Shown: positions 21,452 to 31,190, counted from the first letter of the stretch. The stretch is DNA of 64,000 bases from Roseateles asaccharophilus (GCF_004362405.1 NZ_SNXE01000006.1:186001-250000), one strand, 5' to 3'. Notes: a model not told the origin generated them from the sequence alone. Made by a program: numbers and translations.

Positions 21452-22327
21452 TCAGGCGTCAGCCTTGTCGTCTTCCTTGGCTTCCACCGGGCCCACCTTC
21501 ATGTAGTGGAAGAAGCCCGCCACGGCCGCGCCGATCATGGCCGCCACGGCCAGGGGCTTGGCCGCCCCCTTCCACAGCGAGACCAGGGGACTGATCTTCG
21601 GGTCCTTGGGCAGACCGTGGTAGAGCTCGGGCTTGTCGGCATGCTGCAGCACATAGACCACATGCGTGCCGCCCACGCCGGCCGGGTCGTAGACACCGGC
21701 CTGCTGGTAGCCACGGTCCTTGAGGTCGGCCACGCGCTCGGCGCCGTAGTCCAGCATGTCCTCCTTGGCGCCAAAACGGATGGCGCCAGTGGGACAGGCC
21801 TTGACGCAGGCGGGCTCCAGACCCACGCCCACACGGTCGGAGCAGAGGCTGCACTTGTAGGCCTTGCTGTCCACCTTGGAGATGCGGGGCACGTCAAAGG
21901 GACAGCCGGTGACGCAGTTGCCGCAACCCACGCAGTGCTCGGAGATGAAGTCCACGATGCCGTTCGTGTATTTCACGATGGCGCCGGGCGCCGGGCAGCT
22001 CTTGAGGCAGCCCGGATCCTCGCAGTGCATGCAGCCGTCCTTGCGGATCAGCCACTCCAGCTTGTTCTGCTCCACCTCCACTTCCGAGTACCGCATGACG
22101 GTCCAGGACTGGGGCGTGAGATCACGCGGGTTGTCGTAGGTGCCGACGGTGTCGCCCACATCGTCGCGCAGCTCGTTCCACTGCATGCAAGCGACCTGGC
22201 AGGCCTTGCAGCCGATGCAGGAGCTGACGTCGATGAGCTTGGCGACCTCCACCCCCTGCCGTGCCTGGGGCGGCGGCGTGGTGGTGGCGGACCGCTTGGC
22301 AATGTCCAGCGATTGCAGAGATGACAT
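21452..22327 (-). CDS. fdoH: Formate dehydrogenase iron-sulfur (beta) subunit
   Basis: The 291-residue subunit relays electrons through four [4Fe-4S] clusters. Four ferredoxin-type cysteine groups are visible: [40 protein letters not shown] and [21 protein letters not shown]. Near the C-terminus a single membrane helix ([15 protein letters not shown]) anchors it to the periplasmic side with FdoI. It is 11 bases downstream of fdoG. Confidence 0.97.
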   Translation of the reverse strand: MSSLQSLDIAKRSATTTPPPQARQGVEVAKLIDVSSCIGCKACQVACMQWNELRDDVGDTVGTYDNPRDLTPQSWTVMRYSEVEVEQNKLEWLIRKDGCMHCEDPGCLKSCPAPGAIVKYTNGIVDFISEHCVGCGNCVTGCPFDVPRISKVDSKAYKCSLCSDRVGVGLEPACVKACPTGAIRFGAKEDMLDYGAERVADLKDRGYQQAGVYDPAGVGGTHVVYVLQHADKPELYHGLPKDPKISPLVSLWKGAAKPLAVAAMIGAAVAGFFHYMKVGPVEAKEDDKADA

Positions 22328-22338
22328 GGCGGTCCCCC

Positions 22339-25300
22339 TCAGGCTTTCTCAATATTGACGGTGAAGCTCTTGAACTCGGGCGTCTGGGTGTTGGCGTCGC
22401 CCACAAAGGGGGTCAGCGTGTTCACCAGATACCCGGGCTTGGCCACCCCGACAAAGCCCCAGTGATTGGGCAGGCCCACCGTGTGCACCTTCTTGCCATC
22501 CACCTCCAGCGTGGGAATGCGCTTGGTCACCACCGCCACGGCCTTGATGAAGCCGCGCTTGGACGAGACCTTGACCATGCCGCCGTTGGCGATGCCCTTC
22601 TCCTTGGCCAGCTCCTCGCCGATCTCGACGAATTGCTGGGGCTGGATGATGGCGCTGGTGCGCACATTCTTGGTCCAGTAGTGGAAGTGCTCGGTCAGGC
22701 GGTAGCTGGTCGCCACATACGGGTACTCCGAGGGCTTGCCAAAGGCCTCCATATCGCCCTTGAAGACGCGGGCGGCCGGGTTGGCGCGCGCCTTGTCGTT
22801 CTTGGGATGCATGGGGTTGTTGGCCAGCGGCGACTCGAAGGGCTCGTAGTGCTCGGGCAGGGGCCCATCCACCAGTCCCGTGGGTGCGAACAGGCGCGCC
22901 ACGCCCTCGGCCGTCATGATGAAGGGGCGCACGGCCTCCTCGTCATTCGGATTGGCGTCGGGGCGGATGTCCGGCACGTCGGAGCCGCCCCAGCGCTCGC
23001 CATTCCAGGCGATCAGGCGACGCTTGCCGTTCCAGGGCTTGCCCGTAGGATCGCAGGACGCGGCGTTGTAGAGCACGCGGCGGTTCGCCGGCCAGGCCCA
23101 GGCCCAGTTCAGCGTCTGGCCGATGCCCCAGGGATCGCTGTTGTCGCGGCGCGCCATCTGGTTGCCCGCCTGGGTCCAGCTGCCGGTGTAGATCCAGCAG
23201 CCGCTGGCGGTGGAGCCGTCGTCGCGCAGCAGGCCGAAACCGGCCAGCTGCTCGCCGGCCTTGGCCAGCACCTTGGTCGGGTCCTTGGGGTCCGTGACGT
23301 CCGCGAGCGCCCGACCATTGAACTCCATGGCCAACTCGTCCGCCGCAGGGCTGTGCGGGATCTTGTAGGGCCAGGTCAGGTTCAGGATGGGATCGGGGAA
23401 GGCGCCGCCCTCCTTCTGGTACATAGACTTCAGGCGCAGGAAGATCTCGGCAATGATCTCCGCATCGCCCTTGGCCTCGCCCGGAGGCTCGGCGCCCTTC
23501 CAGTGCCACTGCAGCCAGCGGCCGGAGTTGGTCAGCGAGCCATCTTCCTCGGCAAAGCAGGTGCTGGGGAAGCGGAAGACCGTGGTCTGGATCTCCTCGG
23601 TCTTCACATCGTTGTGCTCACCGAAATTGCGCCAGAACTCGGCGGTCTCGGTATTGAGCGGATCGATGATGACCAGGTACTTCAGCTTGGACAGGCCGTC
23701 GATGATCTTCTTCTTGTTGGGGAAGGAGCCCACCGGGTTGAAGCCCTGGCAGATATAGCCATTGAGCTTGCCCTGGTTCATCAACTCGAAGGCCTGGAGC
23801 ACGTCATAGGTCTTGTCCCACTTGGGCAGATAGTGGAAGGCCCAGTCGTTCTCCTTGGTCGCGGCCTTGCCCCACCAGGCTTTTTGCAGACTGACGAAGA
23901 ACTTGGGGTAGTTCTGCCAGAAGCTCATCTGGTTGGGGCGCAGGGGCTTGGTGGCCCGAGGCTTGTAGTAGGTCTCCAGGTCCTGCTCGGTCTCGCGTGG
24001 CAGGCTCAGATAGCCGGGCAGCGAGGTGGAGAGCAGGCCCAGGTCCGTCAGGCCCTGGATATTGCTGTGACCGCGCAGGGCATTCATGCCCCCGCCGGGC
24101 AGGCCGATATTGCCCAGCAGCAGCTGCATCAGCGCGCCGGTGCGGATCATCTGCGAGCCCTGGCTGTGCTGGGTCCAGCCCAGGGCGTACATGATGGTCA
24201 TCACCTTGCCCGGGGCCGAGGTCTCGGCAATCATCTCGCAGCACTTGAGGAACTTGTCCTGGGGCGTGCCCGTGATCTTGCTGACCAGCTCGGGGGTGTA
24301 GCGCGAGAAGTGCCGCTTCATGACCTGCAGCACGCAGCGCTCGTGCGTCAGCGTCGGGTCGACCTTGGCAAAGCCCTTCTCATCGAGCTCATAGGTCCAG
24401 CTGGCGTTGTCATAGCGCCGCTTGGCCTCGTCATAGCCCGAGAACAGGCCGTCCTCGAACTTGTAGCCCTCGTTGATGATGAAGCTGGCGTTGGTGTAGT
24501 GCTTGACGTACTCGTGCTGGATCTTGTCCTTGCTGAGCAGGTAGTTGATGACACCGGCCAGGAGGGCGATGTCAGACCCCGCCCGGATAGGGGCGTAGTA
24601 GTCGCTCATGGCGGCCGAGCGCGTGAAGCGCGGATCCACCACCAGCAGCTTGGCCTTGTTGTGATGCTTGGCCTCGATCACCCACTTGAAACCGCAGGGA
24701 TGGGCCTCGGCGGCATTGCCGCCCATGATCAGCACCAGATCGGCGTTCTTGATGTCAACCCAATGGTTGGTCATCGCGCCGCGTCCGAACGTCGGGGCCA
24801 GACTGGCCACCGTCGGTCCGTGTCAAACGCGGGCTTGGTTGTCGAAGACCAGCATCCCCAGGGACCGCATCGCCTTGTGGGTGATGTAGCCCGATTCATT
24901 GGAGGATGCCGAGGCACAGAGCATGCCCGTCGAAAGCCAGCGGTTGACGGTCTTGCCGTCTGCGTTCTGGGCGATGAAGTTGGCGTCGCGGTCGGCCTTC
25001 ATCAGCTTGGCCAGGCGATCCATCGCCTCCCCCCAGCTGACGCGCTTCCATTCCTTGGCGCCGGGCTCGCGGATCTCCGGCCACTTCAGACGGTTGGGGC
25101 TGTGGACAAAGTCCAGCAGGCCCGCGCCCTTGGGGCAGAGTGTGCCGCGGTTGACCGGGTGATCCGGATCGCCCTCGATGTGGATGATCTCGCTGGTGAC
25201 GTTCTTGGCCTTGTCACCCAGCGAATACATGATCAGGCCGCAACCCACCGAGCAATACGGGCAGGTGTTGCGGGTCTCGGTCGCCCGGGCGAGCTTGAAG

Positions 25301-25410
25301 TTGCGCGCTTCGGCCAGGGCGGCGGTGGGCGAAAAGCCCAGAGCCACCAAGCTGGAGCCAACCAGCCCCGCGCTGCTCACCCGGAAGAACTGCCTCCGGT
25401 TCATGTCCAT
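22339..25410 (-). CDS. fdoG: Selenocysteine-containing formate dehydrogenase major (alpha) subunit
   Basis: This is the catalytic molybdopterin subunit of a respiratory formate dehydrogenase (formate to CO2). The frame is interrupted by TGA at 24823-24825, codon 196, in the context [17 protein letters not shown]. Both position and flanks equal those of the Sec residue of E. coli FdnG, so the TGA is read as selenocysteine. Total length is 1023 residues. The N-terminus has a twin-arginine signal (NRRQFFRV, then a hydrophobic stretch to ALAEA). [14 protein letters not shown] binds the [4Fe-4S] cluster. An AGGAGG site lies 9 bases before the ATG at 25410. An annotation that ignores Sec would split it into two genes. 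Confidence 0.97.
24796..24825 (-). promoter_or_regulatory. Bacterial SECIS element with UGA selenocysteine codon
   Basis: Directly 3' of the UGA codon (24823-24825), after 14 bases, the fdoG message can form a hairpin GGCC-AGUCU-GGCC (24796-24808). The apical loop carries the G and U residues that SelB recognises, at the spacing known for E. coli fdnG and fdhF. The bases double as coding sequence for VASLAP. Confidence 0.85.
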
Positions 25411-25425
25411 TTGATCTTGCCTCCT

Positions 25426-25439
25426 GGGGTCGCCCCCAA
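25426..25439 (-). other. Leader hairpin before fdoG
   Basis: TGGGG and CCCCA arms (4-base loop) lie just upstream of the AGGAGG ribosome binding site of fdoG. The hairpin may limit access to the site or stabilise the message. Only the short stem is directly visible. Confidence 0.3.
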
Positions 25440-25544
25440 CAGTTCTTAGGTATTGGCCGTCACGCGACACTCCTTCGGATTGCCGCACAAAAGCACCCCG
25501 CTTGTCCATCCGGAGGCTGTACCGAGACAAGTTGGCAGGGGGTC

Positions 25545-25559
25545 GCGACAATTTGTCGC
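25545..25559. promoter_or_regulatory. 15-base palindrome in the fdoG/two-component intergenic region
   Basis: GCGACAA and TTGTCGC flank a single T, a perfect inverted repeat in the 239-base divergent region between fdoG and the response regulator gene. It is a strong candidate operator, most simply for the adjacent response regulator, and could control either or both promoters. Confidence 0.5.
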
Positions 25560-25580
25560 AGACTCCAACCAACAAGGCTG

Positions 25581-25596
25581 GGGCACGGGGTCGGCT
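25581..25596 (+). promoter_or_regulatory. Possible sigma-54 (-24/-12) promoter for the two-component genes
   Basis: GGCACG at -24 and the invariant GC (then T) at -12, correctly spaced 12 bases apart, lie 54 bases upstream of the response regulator start. The TT preceding GC in the consensus is CG here. In GC-rich DNA such matches can occur by chance. Confidence 0.3.
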
Positions 25597-25649
25597 CTTG
25601 CCTGTCTTGACGCACCGCAGCAAGCGGGGCAGGCTACAGTGAGGCGGCG

Positions 25650-26993
25650 ATGAACAACAAGCCCCCTGCTCCCCACCCAACCATCGCCTGGCCGGGCAGC
25701 GCCGTGCTGGTGATCGACGACGAGGAAGGCATGCGCAACTTCCTCGCCAAGACCCTGGCCCCCCGCTGCGCCCAGGTGCTCACCGCGGCCAGCGCCGAAG
25801 AGGGCGAGGCCCTGCTGCGCCAGCAGCGCTTTGACCTGATCGTGCTGGACATCAGCCTGCCCGGTCGCAGCGGCCTGGCCTGGCTGCGCGAGCTGCGCAC
25901 GACCGGCAATACCTGCGAGGTGATCCTGATCACGGCCTTTGCCGATCTGGATACCGCCATCGAGGCCCTTCGCATCGGCGCCTCGGACTTCATCCTCAAG
26001 CCCTTTCGCACCACGCAGCTGCTCAATGCCGTCAAGCACTGTCTGGAGCGGGCCCGCCTGACCCGCGAGAACTTCGTGCTCAAGCGCACGCTGCAGACCG
26101 AGCTGGGGCGGCCGCAGCCCGGCCCCGCCAGCCTGCGTGGCCAGTCGCCGCAGATGCAGCTGCTGCGCGAGAGCCTGGCACGCGCCGCCCTGGTGGACAG
26201 CACGGTGCTGCTCAGCGGCGAATCCGGCACCGGCAAGGAACTGGCGGCCCAGGCCCTGCACCATGGCAGCGCCCGGTCCCGGGCGCCCTTCGTGCCGGTG
26301 AACTGCGCCCTGATGTCGCCCGAGGGCGTGGAGGCCGAGCTCTTTGGCCACGGCACGCGCGATGGCCTGCTCTTCTACGCCCAGGGCGGCACCCTCTTCC
26401 TGGACGAGGTGTCCGAGCTGCCGCTGGCGGCCCAGGGCAAGCTGCTGCGGGTGCTGGAAGAGCGTCAGATCCGGCCCGTGGGCAGCGAGCAGCAGATTGC
26501 GGCCGATCTGCGCATCATCGCGGCCAGCAACCGCAATCTGGCCGGCGAGGTGGCCGCCGGACGCCTGCGCAAGGACTTGTATTACCGGCTGCAGGTGGTG
26601 GAGCTGCGCCTGCCGGCACTGCGCGAGCACAAGCAGGATATCCCCTTGCTGGTGGAGCATTTCGTGGCCGAGCTGGCGCCGCGTCTGTCGGCCGAGCCCA
26701 TCACGCCCAGCCCCGAACAGCTGGCCTATCTGCAGCAGTACGACTGGCCGGGCAATGTGCGTGAGCTGCGCAATCTGATCGAGCGCTCGCTGATCCTGGG
26801 CTCGCTCAATCTCTCGGCCCTGTATCCGGCCATGGAGAGCGCACCGGCCACCACCGATCTGCAGACCCTGGAGCGTCAGCACATCCTGGCCGTGCTGGGC
26901 TCGGTGCAGGGTGACAAGGCCCAGGCCGCGCGCCTCCTGGGCATCTCCAAGCGCACGCTGGAGCGCCGCTTTGCGGACTGGGCGGCCCAGTGA
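25650..26993 (+). CDS. NtrC-type response regulator lacking the GAFTGA motif
   Basis: The 447-residue product has a receiver domain (residues about 18-130; phosphoacceptor Asp67 in LIVLDISLPG, acidic pair IDDEE, Lys in ILKPF). A AAA+ domain (Walker A GESGTGKE, Walker B GGTLFLDEVSEL) and a Fis-type helix-turn-helix (KAQAARLLGISKRTLERRF) follow. Between ELFGH and the Walker B strand only a short segment (GTRDGLLFYAQ) remains, so the sigma-54-contacting GAFTGA loop is missing, as in HupR and a few relatives that act on sigma-70 promoters. It is divergent from fdoG and 7 bases from its kinase gene. It probably controls formate dehydrogenase. Confidence 0.92.
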   Translation: MNNKPPAPHPTIAWPGSAVLVIDDEEGMRNFLAKTLAPRCAQVLTAASAEEGEALLRQQRFDLIVLDISLPGRSGLAWLRELRTTGNTCEVILITAFADLDTAIEALRIGASDFILKPFRTTQLLNAVKHCLERARLTRENFVLKRTLQTELGRPQPGPASLRGQSPQMQLLRESLARAALVDSTVLLSGESGTGKELAAQALHHGSARSRAPFVPVNCALMSPEGVEAELFGHGTRDGLLFYAQGGTLFLDEVSELPLAAQGKLLRVLEERQIRPVGSEQQIAADLRIIAASNRNLAGEVAAGRLRKDLYYRLQVVELRLPALREHKQDIPLLVEHFVAELAPRLSAEPITPSPEQLAYLQQYDWPGNVRELRNLIERSLILGSLNLSALYPAMESAPATTDLQTLERQHILAVLGSVQGDKAQAARLLGISKRTLERRFADWAAQ

Positions 26994-27000
26994 GCCCGCG

Positions 27001-28986
27001 ATGAAACAGCCGCTGAGCCTGCGCACCAAGCTGCTGCTGCTGAGCCTGCTGCCCTTGTGGGCCGTGCTGCCCCTGCTGGGCCTGATCCTGGTGTACTGGG
27101 GCGATGCGGCCTTTGACCGCCTGCTGATCACCAAGGTGCGCAGCGATCTGGCGGTGGCCAAGGGCTATTTCGAGCGGGTGCAAGGGGAGATTGCGGGCGG
27201 CACACGGGCAGCGGCCAGCGCCCACCGCCTGGTGCATCTGCTGCAGAACCAGCGCCTGCAGGACCTGCCCGCCCTGCTGGCCGATGCGCGCCGCGAGCAC
27301 CAGCTGGAGTTCATCAATCTGCTGGGCCCGGAGGGCGAGCTGCGGGCCAATGAATTCGGGCTGGTGGCGCCGCAGGGGGCGCCCCTGCCGGAGCTGGTGG
27401 CGGACAACAACGGCAACCTGGCCTCCGTGGCCCTGCTCCAGCCGGAGCTGCTGCAGCAGATTGCGCCGGCCCTGGGCGACCGGCTGGGCATCCCGCTGCT
27501 GCCCACGCCCAATGCCGCACCCAGCGAGCGCAGCCGCGAGGAGCGCGCCATGGTGCTGATCGCGCGCGCACCCATCCACGACGCCCAGGGGCGGCTGCTG
27601 GGCCATCTGCTGGGCGGCGTGCTGCTCAACCGCAACCTGCCCTTCATCGATCATCTCAACGAGATCGTCTACCCCGAAGGTGCCCTGCCTGCGGGCAGCC
27701 AGGGCACGGCCACCTTGTTTCTGGAGGATGTGCGCATCTCCACCAATGTGCGCCTGTTCGAAAGCTCACGGGGCGAGCGTGCCATCGGCACACGCGTCTC
27801 CCAGCAGGTTCGCGAGCAGGTGCTGGGCAGCGGCGGCACCTGGCTGGCACGGGCCTTCGTGGTCAAGGACTGGTACATCTCGGCCTATCTGCCGCTGAGC
27901 AACAAGGATGGTCAGCGTGTGGGCATGCTCTACGTGGGCTTTCTGGAACGCCCCTTCCAATGGGCCAAGTACAGCGTGCTGGCCGGTGTGGCCTGCGTCT
28001 TCCTGGCCGTGATGCTGCTCGCAGCCTGGGTCTCGCTGCGCTGGGCGGGCAGCATCTTCCGCCCCGTGGAACGCATGGCCCGCACCATGGCCCGGGTCGA
28101 GTCCGGCGAGAGCGATGCCCGCGTGGGCCTCCTGCCCGCACGCGACGAGCTGGGCAGCCTGGCCGGGCATCTGGATCATCTGCTGGACACGGTGGACGAC
28201 AAGACCCGCGCCCTGCAGCGCTGGGGCGAGGAGCTGGACCGCAAGGTGGCCGAACGCAGCGCCGATCTGGAGGCGGCACAGACCCAGCTGCTGCACAGCG
28301 AGAAGCTGGCCACCGTGGGCCAGCTCACGGCCAGCATTGCGCATGAGATCAACAACCCGATTGCCGTCATCCAGGGCAATCTGGACCTGATGCGTGAGCT
28401 CCTGGGGCCGGCCGCCGAACCGGCGCGGGCCGAAATCCGCCTGATCGACCAGCAGATCGAACGCATGCGCCTGATCGTCACCCAGCTGCTGCAGTACGCC
28501 CGCCCCGGCGAGTACGCCGGCTATGTGGAGCCCGTCGATCCGGGCGAGGCCCTGGACAGCAGTCTGCTGCTGGTGGAGCACCTGCTCAGCCGCGCCCGCA
28601 TCCAGGTGCGGCGCGACTACCGGGCCCGCCGCAGCGTGGGCATCAACCGCCAGGAGCTGCAGCAGGTGCTGATCAATCTGATGGTTAATGCCGCCCAGGC
28701 CATGCCGGACGGCGGGCGCCTGAGCCTGAGCACCGAGGACTGGGACGGGCCGGCGGGCGCCGGTGTGCGCATTGCCGTGTGCGACACGGGGCCGGGCCTG
28801 AGCCCCGAGATGATGGCGCGCCTGTTCCAGCCCTTTGTCACCAGCAAGGCCGAGGGCACGGGCCTGGGCCTGTGGATCAGCCGCAGCATTGTGCAGCGCT
28901 ACCAGGGCGAGCTGCGCGCCGAGGCCGATCCCGAGGGCGCCTGCTTCAGCCTGCTGCTGCTCAGCGAGCCCACGCAGGCCGCCTGA
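27001..28986 (+). CDS. Membrane sensor histidine kinase
   Basis: The 661-residue product has a membrane helix near residues 8-32 and a large extracytoplasmic sensor region (about 35-320, Cache-like, with VRISTNVRLFESSRGERAIGTRV). A second helix follows (SVLAGVACVFLAVMLLAAWV), then HAMP and a dimerisation domain with phosphoacceptor His448 in SIAHEINNPIAVIQGN. The ATPase domain shows NLMVNAAQAMPDGG (N box), DTGPGLSP (G1) and GTGLGLWIS (G2). It partners the preceding response regulator. The signal is unknown. Confidence 0.93.
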   Translation: MKQPLSLRTKLLLLSLLPLWAVLPLLGLILVYWGDAAFDRLLITKVRSDLAVAKGYFERVQGEIAGGTRAAASAHRLVHLLQNQRLQDLPALLADARREHQLEFINLLGPEGELRANEFGLVAPQGAPLPELVADNNGNLASVALLQPELLQQIAPALGDRLGIPLLPTPNAAPSERSREERAMVLIARAPIHDAQGRLLGHLLGGVLLNRNLPFIDHLNEIVYPEGALPAGSQGTATLFLEDVRISTNVRLFESSRGERAIGTRVSQQVREQVLGSGGTWLARAFVVKDWYISAYLPLSNKDGQRVGMLYVGFLERPFQWAKYSVLAGVACVFLAVMLLAAWVSLRWAGSIFRPVERMARTMARVESGESDARVGLLPARDELGSLAGHLDHLLDTVDDKTRALQRWGEELDRKVAERSADLEAAQTQLLHSEKLATVGQLTASIAHEINNPIAVIQGNLDLMRELLGPAAEPARAEIRLIDQQIERMRLIVTQLLQYARPGEYAGYVEPVDPGEALDSSLLLVEHLLSRARIQVRRDYRARRSVGINRQELQQVLINLMVNAAQAMPDGGRLSLSTEDWDGPAGAGVRIAVCDTGPGLSPEMMARLFQPFVTSKAEGTGLGLWISRSIVQRYQGELRAEADPEGACFSLLLLSEPTQAA

Positions 28987-28990
28987 GGCC

Positions 28991-30088
28991 TCAGCTGTTC
29001 TTGGAGATGGAGATGGTGGGGAACTTGCTCGAGTAGTCCTTGGCCTGGGCGGCGATCTTGACCGCCACGCGACGGGCCAGGGCCTTGTAGAGCCCGGCTT
29101 CCTCCCCCTCGGGCGCAGCCACCACGGTGGGGCGGCCGGCATCGGCCTGCTCGCGGATGGACAGGGACAGCGGCAGCCCGCCCAGGTACTCCGTGCCGTA
29201 CTGCTCGGCCATCTTCTTGCCACCGTCCTGGCCGAAGATGTGCTCCGCATGGCCGCAGTTGCGGCAGATGTGCACCGCCATGTTCTCCACGATGCCCAGG
29301 ATGGGCACGCCCACCTTCTCGAACATCTTCAGGCCCTTCTTGGCATCGATCAGGGCGATGTCCTGGGGCGTGGTGACGATGACCGCGCCCGTGACCGGCA
29401 CCCGCTGCGAGAGCGTGAGCTGGATGTCGCCGGTGCCCGGCGGCATGTCGATGACCAGGTAGTCCAGGTCCTGCCAGCGGGTCTGGCGCAGCAGCTGCTC
29501 CAGGGCATTGGTGGCCATGGGGCCGCGCCAGATCATGGCCTGATCATCGGCCACGAGAAAACCGATGGAATTGACCTGTACGCCATGCGCCAGCTTGGGC
29601 TCCATCAGCTGCCCATCCAGGCTCTCGGGCGCGCCGCTCACGCCCATCATGGTGGGCACGCTGGGGCCGTAGATATCGGCATCCAGCAGGCCCACGCGCG
29701 CGCCCTCGGCGGCCAAGGCCAGGGCCAGATTGGCAGCCGTGGTGCTCTTGCCCACGCCGCCCTTGCCCGAGGCCACGGCAATGATGTTCTTCACGCCGGG
29801 CAGCAGCTGCACGCCGCGCTGCACCGCATGGGCAATGATCTTGGAGGACAGGCTCACGCTGACATTGCCCACGCCCGGCACCGAACGGGCGGCGGCCACC
29901 AGGGCCGCACGCAAGGCATCCAGCTGGCTGGCGGCCGGATAACCCAGCTCGACCTCGAAGGACACATCGCCGCCGGCGGACACCCGCAGCTGCCGCAGCT
30001 GCTTGGTGCTGACGTAGTCCTGGCCCGTGTTGGGGTCGATGACGCCCTGAAGGGCCTGCAAGAGCGAGGTTTCCGAGACTTGAGTCAT
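28991..30088 (-). CDS. apbC: Iron-sulfur cluster carrier ATPase Mrp/ApbC
   Basis: The 365-residue product has an N-terminal MIP18-like domain (LLQALQGVIDPNTGQDYV) and a deviant-Walker P-loop ATPase domain: VASGKGGVGKSTTAANLAL, LLDADIYGPSVPTMMG, DMPPGTGDIQLT. The CRNCGHAEHIFG motif supplies the CXXC that binds the transferred [4Fe-4S] cluster. It is a cytoplasmic FeS carrier. The stop is 4 bases from the convergent kinase stop. The ATG at 30088 is chosen; another three codons upstream is possible. Confidence 0.95.
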   Translation of the reverse strand: MTQVSETSLLQALQGVIDPNTGQDYVSTKQLRQLRVSAGGDVSFEVELGYPAASQLDALRAALVAAARSVPGVGNVSVSLSSKIIAHAVQRGVQLLPGVKNIIAVASGKGGVGKSTTAANLALALAAEGARVGLLDADIYGPSVPTMMGVSGAPESLDGQLMEPKLAHGVQVNSIGFLVADDQAMIWRGPMATNALEQLLRQTRWQDLDYLVIDMPPGTGDIQLTLSQRVPVTGAVIVTTPQDIALIDAKKGLKMFEKVGVPILGIVENMAVHICRNCGHAEHIFGQDGGKKMAEQYGTEYLGGLPLSLSIREQADAGRPTVVAAPEGEEAGLYKALARRVAVKIAAQAKDYSSKFPTISISKNS

Positions 30089-30193
30089 GGCTGGCATTGT
30101 TCTAGAAGAGGCGGCGCAGTCTAGCCCAGGGCTCATGCCCCGTCGGCCGCGCGGGACATCTCGGCCCCAACCCACCAGCGCATCAGCCGCGCC

Positions 30194-30526
30194 TCAGCTG
30201 CGTACCAGAGCCAGCAGCTTTTGCAGTTCCGCCAGCGATTGCGGACGCACGGCGCGCCCCAGCTCCTGCCCCCGCTCCAGCAAGATCAGGGTGGGCCAGA
30301 GCTTGACGCCGAGGCTGCGCCCCAGCGCTCGACCGCGGCCGTCCTCGATCTTGAGGCGGCGCAAGGCGGGCCGTGCGGCCAGCGCCTGTGCGATCAGGGG
30401 CTGGGCGGCCTGGCAGTGGCCGCACCAGTCGGTGCCGAACTCGATCAGGACCGGTCCGGCCATGGCTTCCAGATCGGCCAGCGTGGGCGCCTGGGGCTCA
30501 TAGGGCAATACGGGAAACTCGGACAT
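30194..30526 (-). CDS. Thioredoxin-like protein
   Basis: The 110-residue cytoplasmic product has the thioredoxin fold with active site FGTDWCGHCQAAQPL and cis-Pro in LWPTLILLERGQE. It lacks a signal peptide. The WCGHC centre differs from classical WCGPC and is more PDI-like, so its redox partner is uncertain. It lies downstream of sodB behind that gene's terminator. Confidence 0.88.
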   Translation of the reverse strand: MSEFPVLPYEPQAPTLADLEAMAGPVLIEFGTDWCGHCQAAQPLIAQALAARPALRRLKIEDGRGRALGRSLGVKLWPTLILLERGQELGRAVRPQSLAELQKLLALVRS

Positions 30527-30552
30527 GGCGATGCGGTGGTGACACAAAGACA

Positions 30553-30576
30553 AAGAGCCGGTCGGAACCGGCTCTT
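30553..30576 (-). terminator. Intrinsic terminator of sodB
   Basis: A 10-base-pair stem (AAGAGCCGGT with ACCGGCTCTT, loop CGGA) follows the sodB stop. On the minus strand it is trailed by a T-rich run (TTTGTCTTTG). Confidence 0.8.
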
Positions 30577-30608
30577 GCTGCATGGACTCAGGCCTGAGCC
30601 CGCCGCGC

Positions 30609-31190
30609 TCAGCCGAAGTTGGCTTCGGCGAACTGCCAGTTCACCAGGTTCGAGAAGAAGGTCTCGACGAACTTCTGGCGCAGATTGCGGTAGTCGATGT
30701 AGTAGGCATGCTCCCACACGTCCACGGTCAGCAGGGCCGTGTCGGCGGTGGTCAGCGGGGTGCCAGCGGCGCCGGTGTTGACGATGTCCACCGAGCCGTC
30801 GGCCTTCTTCACCAGCCAGGTCCAGCCGGAACCGAAGTTGCCCACGGCGCTCTTGACGAAGGCTTCCTTGAAGGCCTCGTAGCTGCCCCACTTGGCGTTG
30901 ATGGCCTCGGCCAGCTTGCCGCTGGGGGTGCCGCCGCCATTGGGCTTCATGCAGTTCCAGAAGAAGGTGTGGTTCCAGATCTGGGCGGCGTTGTTGTAGA
31001 TGCCGCCGCTGGAGGTCTTGACGATCTCCTCCAGGGTCTTGCTCTCGAACTCGGTGCCCTTTTGCAGATTGTTCAGGTTGACCACATAGGCGTTGTGGTG
31101 CTTGCCGTGGTGGAACTCCAGCGTTTCCTTGCTGTAGTGCGGTGCCAGGGCATCGATGGCGTAAGGCAGCGGCGGCAGGGTATGTTCCAT
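30609..31190 (-). CDS. sodB: Superoxide dismutase (Fe/Mn family)
   Basis: The 193-residue enzyme dismutates superoxide. Metal ligands are visible: His in [11 protein letters not shown], His in [10 protein letters not shown], and Asp/His in [13 protein letters not shown]. The family sequence [11 protein letters not shown] is present and length is typical. The residue pattern ([13 protein letters not shown]) fits iron-type enzymes best. The ATG has an AGGAG site about 9 bases upstream. Confidence 0.97.
   Translation of the reverse strand: MEHTLPPLPYAIDALAPHYSKETLEFHHGKHHNAYVVNLNNLQKGTEFESKTLEEIVKTSSGGIYNNAAQIWNHTFFWNCMKPNGGGTPSGKLAEAINAKWGSYEAFKEAFVKSAVGNFGSGWTWLVKKADGSVDIVNTGAAGTPLTTADTALLTVDVWEHAYYIDYRNLRQKFVETFFSNLVNWQFAEANFG

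Noticed and set aside
24811-25410. fdoG as two genes or a pseudogene broken by a nonsense codon
   Set aside because: Residue position, flanking sequence, SECIS hairpin and the adjacent selA, selB and selC all support reading the UGA as selenocysteine.
22261-25449. Plus-strand open frame of over 1000 codons opposite fdoG/fdoH
   Set aside because: Antisense of highly conserved formate dehydrogenase genes, with no recognisable domain. Long antisense frames are expected at this GC content.
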